From Salirhabdus euzebyi (GTDB lineage Bacteria; Bacillota; Bacilli; Bacillales; Alkalibacillaceae): DNA of 64,000 nucleotides. Numbering within the stretch: position 1 is the first letter of the stretch; the number at the start of each line of letters is the position of its first letter. Shown one piece after another: positions 33,511 through 42,503 of this stretch. The notes below the pieces were generated by a model that saw only the letters and a list, made by a program, of their open reading frames with translations, was not told where the DNA came from and ran no database searches. The stretch is from positions 1-64,000 of the forward strand of contig NZ_JACHGH010000015.1 of the NCBI RefSeq assembly GCF_014207435.1, in the 5' to 3' direction. The position numbers were made by a program, and so were the translations under genes.

Positions 33511-34335
33511 ATGGGGAAAATCGCTCGTATTACAACACAAAAAAAGAACAAAAGTAGATACAATATATTTATACAAGACGGTAAATCCGATTCGTATGCT
33601 TTTAGTGTAGACGAGGATTTACTAGTCAAATATATGCTTAGAAAAGATTTAGACTTAGATGATGCCACTATTGAAATGTTAAAATCACAAGATGAAATAC
33701 ATAAATTTTATTCCATGTGTCTTAATCTGCTTAGCTTTCGGATTCGTTCGGAAAAGGAAATTAAAGATTACTTGCGGAAAAAGGAAGCGGAAGACGAGCA
33801 AATTGATAAAGTTGTTCGGCAATTAAAAGAAGAAGGATATATAGATGATCAAGAGTTTGCGAATGTTTTTGTCCGCTCTAGAATGAATACTTCAAGTAAA
33901 GGGCCTCTCTTATTAAAAAAAGAGCTTTTTGAAAAAGGTGTAGATCCGGCAAAAACGGAAGAGGGTCTGAAATGGTATACTACTGAGTTACAGCAACGCA
34001 AATTAGAAAAATTAGTCGAAAAAAAGCTTAGAAGTGGCAGCAAAAAGTCCTTGCAACAACAGCTTCAGACACTTCAAGCAACCCTTATCCAAAAAGGCTT
34101 TAGCAGTGATCTTGTTCAAATGGCTCTGCTAGAAGCAAAGGAAAGCTGGAAGGATGAAGAAGCAGAACAACAAGCAGTCACATACCAGGGATTGAAAATA
34201 TTAAGTAAATATGAGAAAAAGTCCCAAGGTTATGAGCTAAAACAAAAGGTGAAAGCAGCTCTTTATCGCAAAGGATTTCACATCGATCAAATAGAAGCGT
34301 TTATGGATGAACACGTAAAAGAAAATGTAGATTAA
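33511..34335 (+). CDS. recX: Regulatory protein RecX
   Basis: This 274-residue protein is the Bacillus-type RecX, which binds RecA filaments and modulates recombination and repair. It consists of three-helix repeats. The signature LLSFRIRSEKEIKDYLRKKE, then LKEEGYIDDQEFANVFVRSR and KGPLLLKKELFEKGV are typical. The ATG at 33511 has GGAG eight bases upstream; a GTG nine bases earlier is nearer that site and less likely. The gene is followed after 14 bases by yfhH, the same order as in B. subtilis. Confidence 0.92.
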   Translation: MGKIARITTQKKNKSRYNIFIQDGKSDSYAFSVDEDLLVKYMLRKDLDLDDATIEMLKSQDEIHKFYSMCLNLLSFRIRSEKEIKDYLRKKEAEDEQIDKVVRQLKEEGYIDDQEFANVFVRSRMNTSSKGPLLLKKELFEKGVDPAKTEEGLKWYTTELQQRKLEKLVEKKLRSGSKKSLQQQLQTLQATLIQKGFSSDLVQMALLEAKESWKDEEAEQQAVTYQGLKILSKYEKKSQGYELKQKVKAALYRKGFHIDQIEAFMDEHVKENVD

Positions 34336-34349
34336 AGGAGACATCAACT

Positions 34350-34703
34350 ATGGAAAAAAGATATAGTGAAATGACCGTGGAAGAATTAAGAGAAGAAATT
34401 GCAAGACGAACGGAGCAAGCAAGAAAAGCAGAACAAATGGGAATGGTTAATGAATACTCCGTTCATGAAAGAAAGATTGTCATGGCAAAAGCTTATTTAA
34501 TGAATCCAAAAGATTTCGATAGCGGAGAAATTTACGAAATATTAGGCGATCCCGGCTCTTATTTTAAAATAGATTACATGAACGGAATATTTGCTTGGGG
34601 AACAAGAGTAAATAAAAAAGGTGAAAAAATTTCTATTGAAGAAAAAGAAGAGGCACTACCAATCTCTATGCTCGGTGATTATATAGATGAGCTTTCTGAA
34701 TAA
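34350..34703 (+). CDS. yfhH: YfhH family protein (DUF1811)
   Basis: The 117-residue cytosolic protein opens RYSEMTVEELREEIARRTEQ, then has VHERKIVMAKAYLMNP and the SH3-like strand region YFKIDYMNGIFAWGTRV. This is the DUF1811/YfhH family restricted to Bacillales. Function is not known. It forms an operon with recX and ends at a terminator. The position matches B. subtilis recX-yfhH. Confidence 0.88.
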   Translation: MEKRYSEMTVEELREEIARRTEQARKAEQMGMVNEYSVHERKIVMAKAYLMNPKDFDSGEIYEILGDPGSYFKIDYMNGIFAWGTRVNKKGEKISIEEKEEALPISMLGDYIDELSE

Positions 34704-34711
34704 AAGTGGTT

Positions 34712-34741
34712 CCCTAGTCGTGATGTGACTAGGGTTTTTTG
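34712..34741 (+). terminator. Terminator of recX-yfhH
   Basis: CCCTAGTC pairs with GACTAGGG around seven bases, then six T residues. Confidence 0.9.
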
Positions 34742-34768
34742 TGGTGTTATATAGGACATTGTACCTGT

Positions 34769-34985
34769 TTGGCGGGATAAAAGGTGAAAGTGGCGGGATG
34801 ACCGTGAGAATTGGCTGGATAAACGGATAAAGTGGCTGGGTGAACGGGAAAAGTCGCGTGATAAAAAGTGAATGTCGCGTAATAAAACGGAAAACAGTGG
34901 CTGGATGAACAGGAAAAGTGCAAGTAAAATGTGAATGTCCCTCAACATACATAAAAATTCGCCCGAGAAAAGATCCAAACGTCGC
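34769..34985. repeat. Degenerate 21-bp tandem repeat array (family A, copy 2)
   Basis: About ten imperfect units of 19-23 bp share the core GTGGCGGGATAAA or GTCGCGTGATAAA followed by a G-x-GAA stretch. They belong to the same family as the array at 127-294. It fills most of the gap between the yfhH terminator and the ypzG-like gene. Two overlapping minus-strand reading frames here are by-products of the repeat. Confidence 0.8.
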
Positions 34986-35031
34986 ACTACGCATTAAAAA
35001 AGCTGCCGCCTAAATGGCGACAGCTAAACAT

Positions 35032-35190
35032 TTACGTTCTCTTACGCATTTGAACTGCTGTAATGATTTCTGCTTGAGACTTTCTTGTTTCCCCGTTCAC
35101 TTGATAAGAAGCCCATTTAGGTTTTGCTCTAGGTGATTGGAAAGGTGTGTTATTTAACTGCTTAAATGGATTTCTATCCTTTTTGCTCAT
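35032..35190 (-). CDS. Small YpzG-like protein
   Basis: This 52-residue basic protein was found by reading the minus strand. It contains TPFQSPRAKPKWASYQVNGE and ends SQAEIITAVQMRKRT. The F-QSPRA..K....QVNGET...SQ pattern matches the YpzG family of small Bacillus proteins, as far as I recall it. A clear AGGTGGAG site stands before the ATG. It is immediately downstream of sspK, two bases after its stop, so a sporulation-linked role is plausible but not shown. Confidence 0.65.
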   Translation of the reverse strand: MSKKDRNPFKQLNNTPFQSPRAKPKWASYQVNGETRKSQAEIITAVQMRKRT

Positions 35191-35192
35191 GG

Positions 35193-35354
35193 TTACTCCA
35201 CCTCTTTTTCATCTTGTCGAGATGATTTAGCCATTCGTTCCTGGGGATGCGTATTGATTGATCCATCCGCTCGTTTAGAAGAGAAACGAGCCTTTGCGTG
35301 TGGTTTTTCTTCGTATCCTTTAATTGGGAAGTCTTTAGCTTTATTACGGACCAT
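35193..35354 (-). CDS. sspK: Small acid-soluble spore protein K
   Basis: The 53-residue protein contains [10 protein letters not shown] at its start and the diagnostic [16 protein letters not shown] near the end, as in SspK of B. subtilis. SspK is a minor spore-core protein made in the forespore late in sporulation. I placed the start at the MVRNK methionine, which has AAGGGG upstream; a longer frame begins without such a site. It forms an operon with the ypzG-like gene. No convincing sigma-G promoter could be fixed upstream. Confidence 0.92.
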   Translation of the reverse strand: MVRNKAKDFPIKGYEEKPHAKARFSSKRADGSINTHPQERMAKSSRQDEKEVE

Positions 35355-35480
35355 ACGAAAAACCCCTTTGTTAAAAGTTGCACGCATTATATCGTGCTAT
35401 AGTATTTTTTGTGATATAGGCAAAATGTATGTGTTAAAATAGATAACGAATTATGGAATTAAACGAATGAGGTGGTAAAG

Positions 35481-35744
35481 TTGGACGAATTATTTCAACG
35501 ATTAACCAATGATCTGTTAATGAAAAATGATCAATTAAATGAACAAGAGGCAAGAATGTGGGTAGAGTTATTATGGGAAGATTTTGAAACAACCCGTGCA
35601 AAAGCAGGGAGAGAATATAAAGGCAAGGAAATGACTGAATCCATTGTCAAACAGTGGATACAAAATTATGGTCCGAAGCTTCATGAAATGAATTTACACA
35701 CTGAAAAATGGGAAAAGCGTATCAATCGTGGCAAACCTCATTAA
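35481..35744 (+). CDS. yfhJ: YfhJ family protein (WVELL motif)
   Basis: The 87-residue protein has the name-giving motif WVELLWEDFETTRAKAG and the downstream WIQNYGPKLHE segment of the WVELL (YfhJ) family. It is helical, cytosolic and of unknown function. I favour the TTG at 35481, with GAGGTGG about five bases upstream; a GTG at 35472 lies within that site. In B. subtilis yfhJ also lies near sspK and yfhP. It ends at a bidirectional terminator shared with yfhP. Confidence 0.88.
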   Translation: MDELFQRLTNDLLMKNDQLNEQEARMWVELLWEDFETTRAKAGREYKGKEMTESIVKQWIQNYGPKLHEMNLHTEKWEKRINRGKPH

Positions 35745-35753
35745 CGAATAGAG

Positions 35754-35800
35754 AAAAAAAGAATTGGCTAATTATCAATAATATAGCCAATTCCTTTTTT
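35754..35800. terminator. Bidirectional terminator between yfhJ and yfhP
   Basis: GAATTGGCTA (35761-35770) pairs with TAGCCAATTC (35784-35793), flanked by seven A and six T residues, so it works for both convergent genes. Confidence 0.9.
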
Positions 35801-35802
35801 CT

Positions 35803-36795
35803 TTAATTGGTTATCGGTTGGACTTTTTCCTGTAATTTATCTTCTGAATAAATCCAGCCAGTGTAGGAATTCGAAATTTCGTAATTACTATCCAATTTAA
35901 CAATGGCAACAAAAGGATAATGTTCTTTTGAACGATAACGTAGATCGATAAATCGAACTTCTGTTTCATGATCATGTTCTTCTTCTTCTTCTATTTCCCA
36001 GCGATATACAGGGGAAAAGGATAGAAATGCTTGAACATTTTGGTCTTCCAAAGCTTCTGTCATCGCTGGATGATTTGGTAATGGTAAACGTTCAAATTGA
36101 TCTAACACCATTATTTTTCCATTAATGGCTCGAGCAACATAAAAATGCTCTTTTGTTGTGACAGCAATTCGCCAATAGTTATGCTTTATTGTAGGAGACG
36201 TCACAACTTGCTCTACATCCGAAAACCTTTCGTGAATCTGCCTTACAATTTCCTTTTTATCTAAATACCGTTTTAAATAGTACAGTGCCATAACGAAATA
36301 GAGAATAAGGAAAGTAATGCCTGGTTCTGCTCCAAAAAACCACCAGGCTGCAATACCTATAATGTGAAGTGAGAAAATGTAAGGGTCAAACGTATTGATG
36401 AACCCTAATGCAATCCACTTTCGGTTAATAGGACGAGCCGCTTGCGTACCGTACGCATTAAATATATCTACAAGTACGTGTATTCCGACGGCTAAAGTAG
36501 TCCAAAAAAGCAACTGACCATAACTAACTTGTGGTGTAAATAAATGAATGAGGAAGGCAATACTTATTCCCCATAAAAAGATAGCAGGTAAAGAGTGCGT
36601 AATACCTCTATGGTTTCGTATATATACAGCGTTATTTTTGAATTTTAGAATAGTATCAAAATCAGGGGCATTTGACCCGACTAATGTTCCAATCATAATG
36701 GCTTGAAAAAGAGCAGGATCCTGCTGTACAGAAGTATCTAATGTAGCAAGGCCACCTAGTGCGACTCCCATTGTAATATGGGTAGCTGTGTCCAT
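35803..36795 (-). CDS. yfhP: YfhP family membrane-bound metal-dependent hydrolase
   Basis: The 330-residue protein has a N-terminal membrane domain of the YdjM/DUF457 type. It carries the metal-ligand pattern HITMGVALGG, APDFD, HRGITHS and HVLVDIFNAYGTQ (His and Asp residues in four short motifs), with about five helices up to residue 185. A soluble C-terminal domain of about 140 residues follows. In B. subtilis YfhP is involved in spore biology and was once proposed as a regulator. The site AAAAAAGGAGGAACAATTA precedes the ATG. It diverges from mutY. Confidence 0.88.
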   Translation of the reverse strand: MDTATHITMGVALGGLATLDTSVQQDPALFQAIMIGTLVGSNAPDFDTILKFKNNAVYIRNHRGITHSLPAIFLWGISIAFLIHLFTPQVSYGQLLFWTTLAVGIHVLVDIFNAYGTQAARPINRKWIALGFINTFDPYIFSLHIIGIAAWWFFGAEPGITFLILYFVMALYYLKRYLDKKEIVRQIHERFSDVEQVVTSPTIKHNYWRIAVTTKEHFYVARAINGKIMVLDQFERLPLPNHPAMTEALEDQNVQAFLSFSPVYRWEIEEEEEHDHETEVRFIDLRYRSKEHYPFVAIVKLDSNYEISNSYTGWIYSEDKLQEKVQPITN

Positions 36796-36850
36796 TAATT
36801 GTTCCTCCTTTTTTCTTCAAGCAGACAAAAATTATAAAGGGTGAATGTTT

Positions 36851-37936
36851 TTGACTATTTCCTTTTTACCTAAACAATTTCCGATTCATGCTTTTCAAGA
36901 AGCATTGGTATCATGGTTTAAGCTTGAGCAACGTGATTTACCTTGGCGAAAAGACCAAGACCCCTATAAGGTTTGGGTATCTGAAATCATGTTACAACAA
37001 ACAAAGGTAGATACGGTAATTCCTTATTTTTATCGTTTTCTAGATAAGTTCCCTACACCGGAGTCATTAGCCAATGCAGATGAACAGGAAGTACTGAAAG
37101 CCTGGGAAGGTCTTGGATATTATTCACGAGCCCGTAACCTCCAATCAGCAGTAAAGGAAGTAATGGAAAATTACGGTGGAAAAGTGCCAAACAATCCAAA
37201 AGAGCTAGGTAATTTAAAAGGCGTTGGCCCCTATACGAAAGGTGCAATCCTTAGCATTGCTTTTGGACAACCAGAACCAGCAGTTGATGGAAACGTAATG
37301 CGAGTATTTTCTCGAATTTTTAAAGTGGAAGAGGACATAGCAAAACCAAAAACGCGTAAAATTCATGAAGATCTAGTAAGGTCCGTTATTTCCAAAGAAG
37401 ACCCCTCCGCTTTTAACCAAGGATTGATGGAACTTGGCGCTTTAATTTGTAAACCAAGAAATCCAGATTGTTTATTATGCCCTGTACAGGAATATTGTAT
37501 GGCATATGAGCAAGGTCTAGAAGATATATTACCAATTAAAACGAAAGCGAAGTCCCAACGAGTAGAACCATATGCGGCTCTATTAATAAAGAATGAAAGA
37601 AATGAAGTATTAGTGCAAAAAAGACCGGAAAAAGGGCTGTTAGCTAATCTTTATGAATTTCCTATGGCCTCTTTAAAGGATTTAGATTTAACGACGATTC
37701 CAAACTGGTTTTATGGAGAATACGGCCTGCATATAGATATTATCCAGAAAGAGACGGTCGTAAAACATGTTTTTTCTCACCTGACATGGGAACTGGATGC
37801 TTATTCAGCAACCGTACAAAGTGGGAAACTTGATGTTGGACCTGCGACATTTTGTTCATTAAAGGATTTAGAATTATTACCATTTCCTGTTTCCCATCAA
37901 AAGTTATTACCCTTCGTTAAAACCCTATTAACGTAG
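36851..37936 (+). CDS. mutY: A/G-specific adenine DNA glycosylase MutY
   Basis: This 361-residue enzyme removes adenine mispaired with 8-oxoguanine. The catalytic Glu lies in VSEIMLQQTKVDTVIPYF. The helix-hairpin-helix is LKGVGPYTKGAI, with the catalytic Asp in PAVDGNVMRVFSR. The [4Fe-4S] loop CKPRNPDCLLCPVQEYC has the exact C-x6-C-x2-C-x5-C spacing. A C-terminal NUDIX-like domain (about 230-361) reads the oxidised base. I prefer the TTG at 36851, six bases after AAAGGGTGA; the ATG at 36845 touches that site. It is a single gene divergent from yfhP. Confidence 0.93.
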   Translation: MTISFLPKQFPIHAFQEALVSWFKLEQRDLPWRKDQDPYKVWVSEIMLQQTKVDTVIPYFYRFLDKFPTPESLANADEQEVLKAWEGLGYYSRARNLQSAVKEVMENYGGKVPNNPKELGNLKGVGPYTKGAILSIAFGQPEPAVDGNVMRVFSRIFKVEEDIAKPKTRKIHEDLVRSVISKEDPSAFNQGLMELGALICKPRNPDCLLCPVQEYCMAYEQGLEDILPIKTKAKSQRVEPYAALLIKNERNEVLVQKRPEKGLLANLYEFPMASLKDLDLTTIPNWFYGEYGLHIDIIQKETVVKHVFSHLTWELDAYSATVQSGKLDVGPATFCSLKDLELLPFPVSHQKLLPFVKTLLT

Positions 37937-37946
37937 GGTTTTTTTA
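37919..37946 (+). terminator. Terminator of mutY
   Basis: AAAACCCT pairs with AGGGTTTT and runs into a T-rich tract. The stem overlaps the last codons of mutY. Confidence 0.85.
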
Positions 37947-38065
37947 TTTTATGTAGTGTTCCTCATAAGAAGAATTTTTATTCATAACTGGATTTTATTG
38001 GTAATTTAAAATTAGGGATACAATCCGTAAAAATGGACAAATTAAACTTGCGGAGGTGATATGAG

Positions 38066-38254
38066 GTGGCTAAAAACAACTTTCAGTCTAATACTGATGT
38101 ACAACGCGTTAGACAACAAAACCAAAAATCTGCTCAAGCCCAACCAGGTCAGCAAGGCCAACAAGGTCAACAGTTTGGCACTGAATTTGCTTCTGAAACT
38201 GATGTGCAACGCGTTAGACAACAAAACCAAAAATCTCAACAAAACAAACAGTAG
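38066..38254 (+). CDS. sspE: Gamma-type small acid-soluble spore protein SspE
   Basis: This 62-residue, Gln- and Asn-rich protein is a gamma-type SASP, a store of amino acids in the spore core. It has two copies of TDVQRVRQQNQKS (about 10-22 and 45-57). The sequence EFASETD between them fits the spore-protease (GPR) cleavage site. The linker has a GQQGQQ run. The GTG start follows GGAGGTGAT. It lies between mutY and ntdP, as in B. subtilis. A forespore sigma-G promoter is expected, but I could not fix it with confidence. Confidence 0.95.
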   Translation: MAKNNFQSNTDVQRVRQQNQKSAQAQPGQQGQQGQQFGTEFASETDVQRVRQQNQKSQQNKQ

Positions 38255-38283
38255 TCTTACCCCTTAAACGAGACTTATTTCGG

Positions 38284-38314
38284 AAGGGCACTCCAATGTG
38301 GGGTGCCCTTTTCT
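38284..38314 (+). terminator. Terminator of sspE
   Basis: AAGGGCAC pairs with GTGCCCTT around a 11-base loop, followed by a short T-rich run. Confidence 0.8.
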
Positions 38315-38415
38315 ATGTTTTCTATTTTCATTTGGATTAATAAATCGTTATAATGTTATAAAAGAGTAAAAACATAGAAAGCCTAAATGGTATCGTTGGA
38401 AGAAAGGGAGATCTT

Positions 38416-38946
38416 ATGATAGTTCCCGAACCAGGTCAAAAAATTGAAATACAAAGCTATAAACATAATGGACAACTTCACCGAGTTTGGGATCGAACGA
38501 CAGTCCTGAAGGCAAACCGTAATGTCTTAATTGGTGGAAACGACCGAGCAATGGTTACAGAAAGTGATGGCAGAACTTGGATAACACGTGAGCCAGCAAT
38601 CTGTTATTTTCATGCAAAGTATTGGTTTAATGTTATCGGCATGATACGCACAGGTGGTGTATACTATTACTGTAATATAGGATCGCCATTTGTTTTTGAC
38701 GAAGAAGCATTAAAGTATATCGACTATGATTTAGATATAAAAGTGTATCCAGATATGACTTTCGCTTTGTTGGATGAAGATGAGTATGAGCTACATAAAC
38801 GTCAGATGAATTATCCAAAAGTGTTAGACTCTATTTTAAGAAATAACGTAGAAATTTTAGAAAGATGGATACGTCAACGCAAAGGTCCATTTGCACCTGA
38901 ATTTATTGACCAATGGTATGAAAGATACTTAACGTATCTAACATAA
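38416..38946 (+). CDS. ntdP: Nucleoside tri- and diphosphatase NtdP (YgaC)
   Basis: The 176-residue protein belongs to the DUF402 family and matches NtdP/YgaC closely in order of motifs. These are [50 protein letters not shown] and [17 protein letters not shown]. The Asp/Glu residues in the last two bind the metal that drives hydrolysis of nucleoside tri- and diphosphates. The start follows AAAGGGAGATCTT. It lies two genes after mutY, as in Bacillus. No ygaB homologue was found between sspE and this gene. Confidence 0.92.
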   Translation: MIVPEPGQKIEIQSYKHNGQLHRVWDRTTVLKANRNVLIGGNDRAMVTESDGRTWITREPAICYFHAKYWFNVIGMIRTGGVYYYCNIGSPFVFDEEALKYIDYDLDIKVYPDMTFALLDEDEYELHKRQMNYPKVLDSILRNNVEILERWIRQRKGPFAPEFIDQWYERYLTYLT

Positions 38947-39037
38947 TATTTTCGAAAGAGAATATGTAATCAGTGAGGGTTTCCTAGCAGGATTGAGAAA
39001 GGAGCCCTTTTTTCGTTTTATTAAGTGCTTAGAGCCG

Positions 39038-39290
39038 AGGTAAATGGGGAATTGCACGGAGTAGGAGAGGAATTGAAGCGGAACAGGAGCACAAGTGAAG
39101 GGAACTGGGCTTTAATTGCAGGGAACGGGAGCGAAATTGAAGGAACACAGGGAATAATTGTACGGAATGGATCGGGATTTTTAAGGAACACAGGGAATAA
39201 TTGCACGGAATGGGTCGGGATTTTTAAGGAACACAGGGAATAATTGCACGAACAGGCCCGGGATTGAAGGAAAACATGGATTAATTACAC
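39038..39290. repeat. Degenerate tandem repeat array with a period near 21 bp (family D)
   Basis: About twelve imperfect units carry AATTGcacGGAA or AATTGaaGGAAC followed by a G-rich stretch. In the centre a longer unit of about 43 bp, containing GGGATTTTTAAGGAACACAG, is repeated almost exactly at about 39161-39203 and 39204-39246. The array fills the gap between ntdP and ygaD. Reading frames across it are by-products of the repeat. Confidence 0.8.
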
Positions 39291-39345
39291 TAATAAAGCA
39301 TTTTACTTCAAATAGATAACAGGAAGATTTTAGGGGTGAGGAATT

Positions 39346-41109
39346 TTGGGGAGCATCAGGCGGTACTTACAATTTGTAAAGCCTTATAAATGGAAAATTG
39401 TATTAACGATAGGCATTGGGATCATAAAATTTAGCATCCCATTATTAATGCCTTTAATTATAAAATATGTTATTGACGATATTATTGGGGCAACACATCT
39501 GACGCAGGATGAGAAAATGAATCAGCTTTACTACATTATGGGAGTGGCTTTCTTTTTCTTCCTCATCGTACGCCCACCAGTAGAATATTTTCGCCAGTAC
39601 TTAGCCCAGTGGACGGGTAGTAAAATTCTATACGATATTCGGGATCGACTATTTGACCACATTCAAAGGCTCAGCTTGCGATTTTATTCGGAAACGAAAA
39701 CGGGAGAAGTTATTTCTCGAGTCATTCATGATGTTGAGCAGACGAAGACGTTTGTTATTACAGGCTTAATGAATATTTGGTTGGATATGCTTACGATAGT
39801 GATTGCGATTGCAATTATGTGGTCGATGAATGGTTGGTTAACGTTAGTAGCGGTTTTGCTGTTTCCGTTGTATGGTTTTTCAGTCAAATATTTTTATTCC
39901 AGACTTCGAAAATTGACGCGGGATAGATCACAGGCGTTAGCCGAAGTACAGGGCCATTTGCACGAGAGAGTACAAGGGATGCCAGTTATCAGAAGCTTTG
40001 CCCTAGAAGATTATGAGCAGAAGCAATTTGATAGGCAAAATAACAAGTATTTGGATCGTGCAATTGATCATACGTCATGGAATGCAAAAGCTTATTCTGT
40101 TACACACACCATTACTGATCTTGCTCCACTGTTCGTCATTGCTTTTGCCGGATATCAAGTGGTGATGTTGGATTTAACGATCGGAACTATGGTTGCTTTT
40201 GTGGGCTATATGGACCGTGTTTATAATCCATTAAGAAGATTAGTAAACTCTGCTACGTTACTTACTCAATCTATCGCATCCATGGATCGAGTTTTTGAAT
40301 TTTTAGATGAAAAGTATGATATAGCGGATACGCCGGATTCAAAAGAACTAAAGCATGTAGATGGAAAAGTACAGTTTGACCATGTTTCTTTCCGATACGC
40401 GGATAATGAAAGTGAGGTATTAAAAGACGTTACCTTGCAAGTTAAAAAGGGAGAAACAGCTGCTTTTGTGGGCATGAGTGGTGGAGGTAAATCCACGTTA
40501 ATCAGTCTCATCCCTCGGTTTTATGACGTAACGAAAGGTAGAATTTTAATCGATGGTAAGGATATTCGAGACTATCAAGTAAGGTCATTACGAGATAAAA
40601 TTGGTATGGTACTTCAGGACAACATTTTGTTTAGTGATTCAGTTGCGATGAACATTAAGATGGGAAAACCAGATGCGACAGAGGAAGAAGTTATCGAGGC
40701 TGCAAAGTTAGCCAATGCCCATGAATTTATAATGAATTTTCCAAACGGGTACAACACGCTTGTGGGAGAACGAGGTGTGAAGCTATCTGGAGGTCAGAAG
40801 CAAAGAGTCGCAATAGCGAGAGTATTTCTTAAAAATCCACCAATTTTAATTTTGGATGAAGCAACATCTGCATTAGATTTAGAAAGTGAGCACTTAATTC
40901 AGGAAGCGTTAGAAAAACTTGCTCATAATCGTACTACCTTTATCGTGGCGCATAGATTAGCTACGATTACCCACGCTGATAAGATTATATTAATTGAAGA
41001 TGGAGAAATAAAAGAAGAAGGTACCCATGAGCTGTTGATGAAACAAAGGGGAAGTTACTATCAATTGTTCCAAGTACAAGATTTGGATATGGAAACGTCA
41101 GAAGTATAA
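39346..41109 (+). CDS. ygaD: ABC exporter, fused membrane and ATPase domains (YgaD-like)
   Basis: This 587-residue half-transporter has six transmembrane helices (about 15-310) and a C-terminal ATPase. Walker A is GMSGGGKS, the signature [19 protein letters not shown], Walker [13 protein letters not shown], and the H-loop is in VAHRLATI. It should act as a homodimer in lipid or drug export. The TTG start follows GGGGTGAGGAATT. The position after ntdP matches B. subtilis ygaC-ygaD. Substrate unknown. Confidence 0.9.
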   Translation: MGSIRRYLQFVKPYKWKIVLTIGIGIIKFSIPLLMPLIIKYVIDDIIGATHLTQDEKMNQLYYIMGVAFFFFLIVRPPVEYFRQYLAQWTGSKILYDIRDRLFDHIQRLSLRFYSETKTGEVISRVIHDVEQTKTFVITGLMNIWLDMLTIVIAIAIMWSMNGWLTLVAVLLFPLYGFSVKYFYSRLRKLTRDRSQALAEVQGHLHERVQGMPVIRSFALEDYEQKQFDRQNNKYLDRAIDHTSWNAKAYSVTHTITDLAPLFVIAFAGYQVVMLDLTIGTMVAFVGYMDRVYNPLRRLVNSATLLTQSIASMDRVFEFLDEKYDIADTPDSKELKHVDGKVQFDHVSFRYADNESEVLKDVTLQVKKGETAAFVGMSGGGKSTLISLIPRFYDVTKGRILIDGKDIRDYQVRSLRDKIGMVLQDNILFSDSVAMNIKMGKPDATEEEVIEAAKLANAHEFIMNFPNGYNTLVGERGVKLSGGQKQRVAIARVFLKNPPILILDEATSALDLESEHLIQEALEKLAHNRTTFIVAHRLATITHADKIILIEDGEIKEEGTHELLMKQRGSYYQLFQVQDLDMETSEV

Positions 41110-41152
41110 AAAGAACCAAGTTGCTGTTATCGCAACTTGGTTCTTCGTTTTT
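41110..41152. terminator. Bidirectional terminator between ygaD and the FUSC gene
   Basis: AAGAACCAAGTTGC pairs with GCAACTTGGTTCTT around seven bases. T-runs stand on both sides, so it serves both convergent genes. Confidence 0.9.
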
Positions 41153-42233
41153 ACACTTCTTTTTCTTTCAGATTAAACTGTTCTTTACGATGGTAATGCT
41201 GATAACTATTTATTAGCCTATTTAAATGGGCCAACTGATAATCGTAATCCATTAACTTAGCTGCTAATGGTAGGAATTGAAGATGATCCCTATTGCCCTC
41301 TCTTAGCTGATTACAATCTACCAATTCTTCTATTAATTTTGTTATTTCAGGGCTAGTATGTTTTTCAATTATATCATCTTCTATGTCCCTTATTTTTCCT
41401 GAGCACATCAAGATTAGCTTTTCATGTATATGAATAACTTTGTCAATTTCATCGATAATGTGTGTTCTTAACTCGAATGGCGTATGCTCCACCTCGTTAT
41501 CGAAGCGATGCAAAATACGTAAAACATCTAAGCTTTTTTTCGCCGACTGAATGAGCTGGCGAAATAGCACGAGCTTTCTTGCTCTCATGTAACGAGTTTT
41601 TTTAGAATAAACGCGTTCTTCCGAATAAAGCATGTATGTGTGATCTAATTTTGTAATGTCATTAATTAGTTTCTTGATTTCGTCTTTTAAAGCGGGTTGA
41701 TCAGAAAGGTGTCTTGATGTAATGCGAATCCATTGAAGCGTTTCGTTCGTTGTTTTTTCAATTTCTTTAAATAACCTCGTTTCATATTTAGGTGGTAAAA
41801 ACAGCATATTCACAATAAAAGCTGCAAAAATACCAATGAAAACAGAGGAAAAACGAGTAAATGCAAATTCAATTAAAGGTACATCAGTTGTTTCCATAAT
41901 ACCGATAACAGCTACAATAGCGAGCATAATAATTTCTTGTTTCATACCAAAACTTCTGCATACTGTAATAACTAATATGATCGTAAACCCAATCACAAAC
42001 GGGTCATTCCCAAGTAAGTAAACCATCAACACTGCACTTATAGCCCCGATTAGGTTAGCCTCAACTTGCTCAATAATCGTTTTGAATGAGCGAAATATAG
42101 ACGGCTGAATAGAAAACACGGCAGCAATTCCTGCAAAAACAGCAGAAGTAAAATCAAACATCATCGCTGCATACATTGCGATGGACACTGCTAAGCCAGT
42201 TTTTAATACTCTTGCCCCAAATCCAAATTTCAT
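41151..42233 (-). CDS. Aromatic-acid exporter-like membrane protein (FUSC/ArAE_1 family)
   Basis: The 360-residue protein has about six transmembrane helices in the first 160 residues. The opening GFGARVLKTGLAVSIAMYAA and the stretch AVFAGIAAVFSIQPSIFRSF are typical of the ArAE_1/FUSC-like family. The C-terminal 200 residues are a cytoplasmic helical bundle with many charges. Family members are thought to export aromatic acids or similar anions; substrate unproven here. B. subtilis has a protein of this kind (YgaE) in the same neighbourhood, next to ygaD and gsaB. AAGGAAGGA stands upstream of the ATG. Confidence 0.8.
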   Translation of the reverse strand: MKFGFGARVLKTGLAVSIAMYAAMMFDFTSAVFAGIAAVFSIQPSIFRSFKTIIEQVEANLIGAISAVLMVYLLGNDPFVIGFTIILVITVCRSFGMKQEIIMLAIVAVIGIMETTDVPLIEFAFTRFSSVFIGIFAAFIVNMLFLPPKYETRLFKEIEKTTNETLQWIRITSRHLSDQPALKDEIKKLINDITKLDHTYMLYSEERVYSKKTRYMRARKLVLFRQLIQSAKKSLDVLRILHRFDNEVEHTPFELRTHIIDEIDKVIHIHEKLILMCSGKIRDIEDDIIEKHTSPEITKLIEELVDCNQLREGNRDHLQFLPLAAKLMDYDYQLAHLNRLINSYQHYHRKEQFNLKEKEV

Positions 42234-42446
42234 TGCAAAAATAGTCCTTCCTTGTATAAGAAAAACAAAGTAATAAGTTCTTCTTAACTTAATTCCTCCA
42301 AAAGCTCTTCAATAAACCTTTCAAACACGTATTATACATCATTTCATGGAAAAAGGTTTGTATTCACAAAAAATACATAATATTTTACGTATTTCTTAAA
42401 GGGTTAATTCATTGTAAATAGGTATAATGTTCGGTTTTTGTTAAAA

Positions 42447-42494
42447 TTAACGACATTTAACATATATTTAATAAAAATTTACATAGTATTTACG
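42447..42494 (+). promoter_or_regulatory. PhoP-box-like array of TTNAYR hexamers
   Basis: Five hexamers lie in phase with the helix at 10-11 bp: TTAACG 42447, TTAACA 42457, TTAATA 42468, TTTACA 42478 and TTTACG 42489. The last ends nine bases before the -35 of the nuclease promoter. PhoP boxes in Bacillus are direct repeats of TT(A/T/C)A(C/T)A with a period near 11 bp just upstream of the -35. The rest of 42234-42446 is AT-rich with nothing recognised. Confidence 0.6.
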
Positions 42495-42503
42495 AACAAA
42501 ATG

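Noticed and set aside
33383..33610. 75-codon frame with a hydrophobic start before recX
   Set aside because: It overlaps recX by about 100 bases in another frame and has no ribosome site. The hydrophobic part is an effect of T-rich DNA.
34656..34994. Two overlapping minus-strand frames of 112 and 102 codons
   Set aside because: Both run through the second 21-bp repeat array and into the end of yfhH. Two frames of equal quality over the same DNA point to a repeat by-product.
35174..35383. 69-codon minus-strand frame overlapping sspK
   Set aside because: Shadow of sspK, whose protein is a clear family match with a good ribosome site.
37950..38060. Sigma-G promoter for sspE
   Set aside because: A forespore promoter is expected, but candidate -10 and -35 elements had wrong spacing, so none is listed.
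39021..39243. Open frames on both strands over the AATTG/GGAA array
   Set aside because: Repeat-driven frames with biased composition and no ribosome site.
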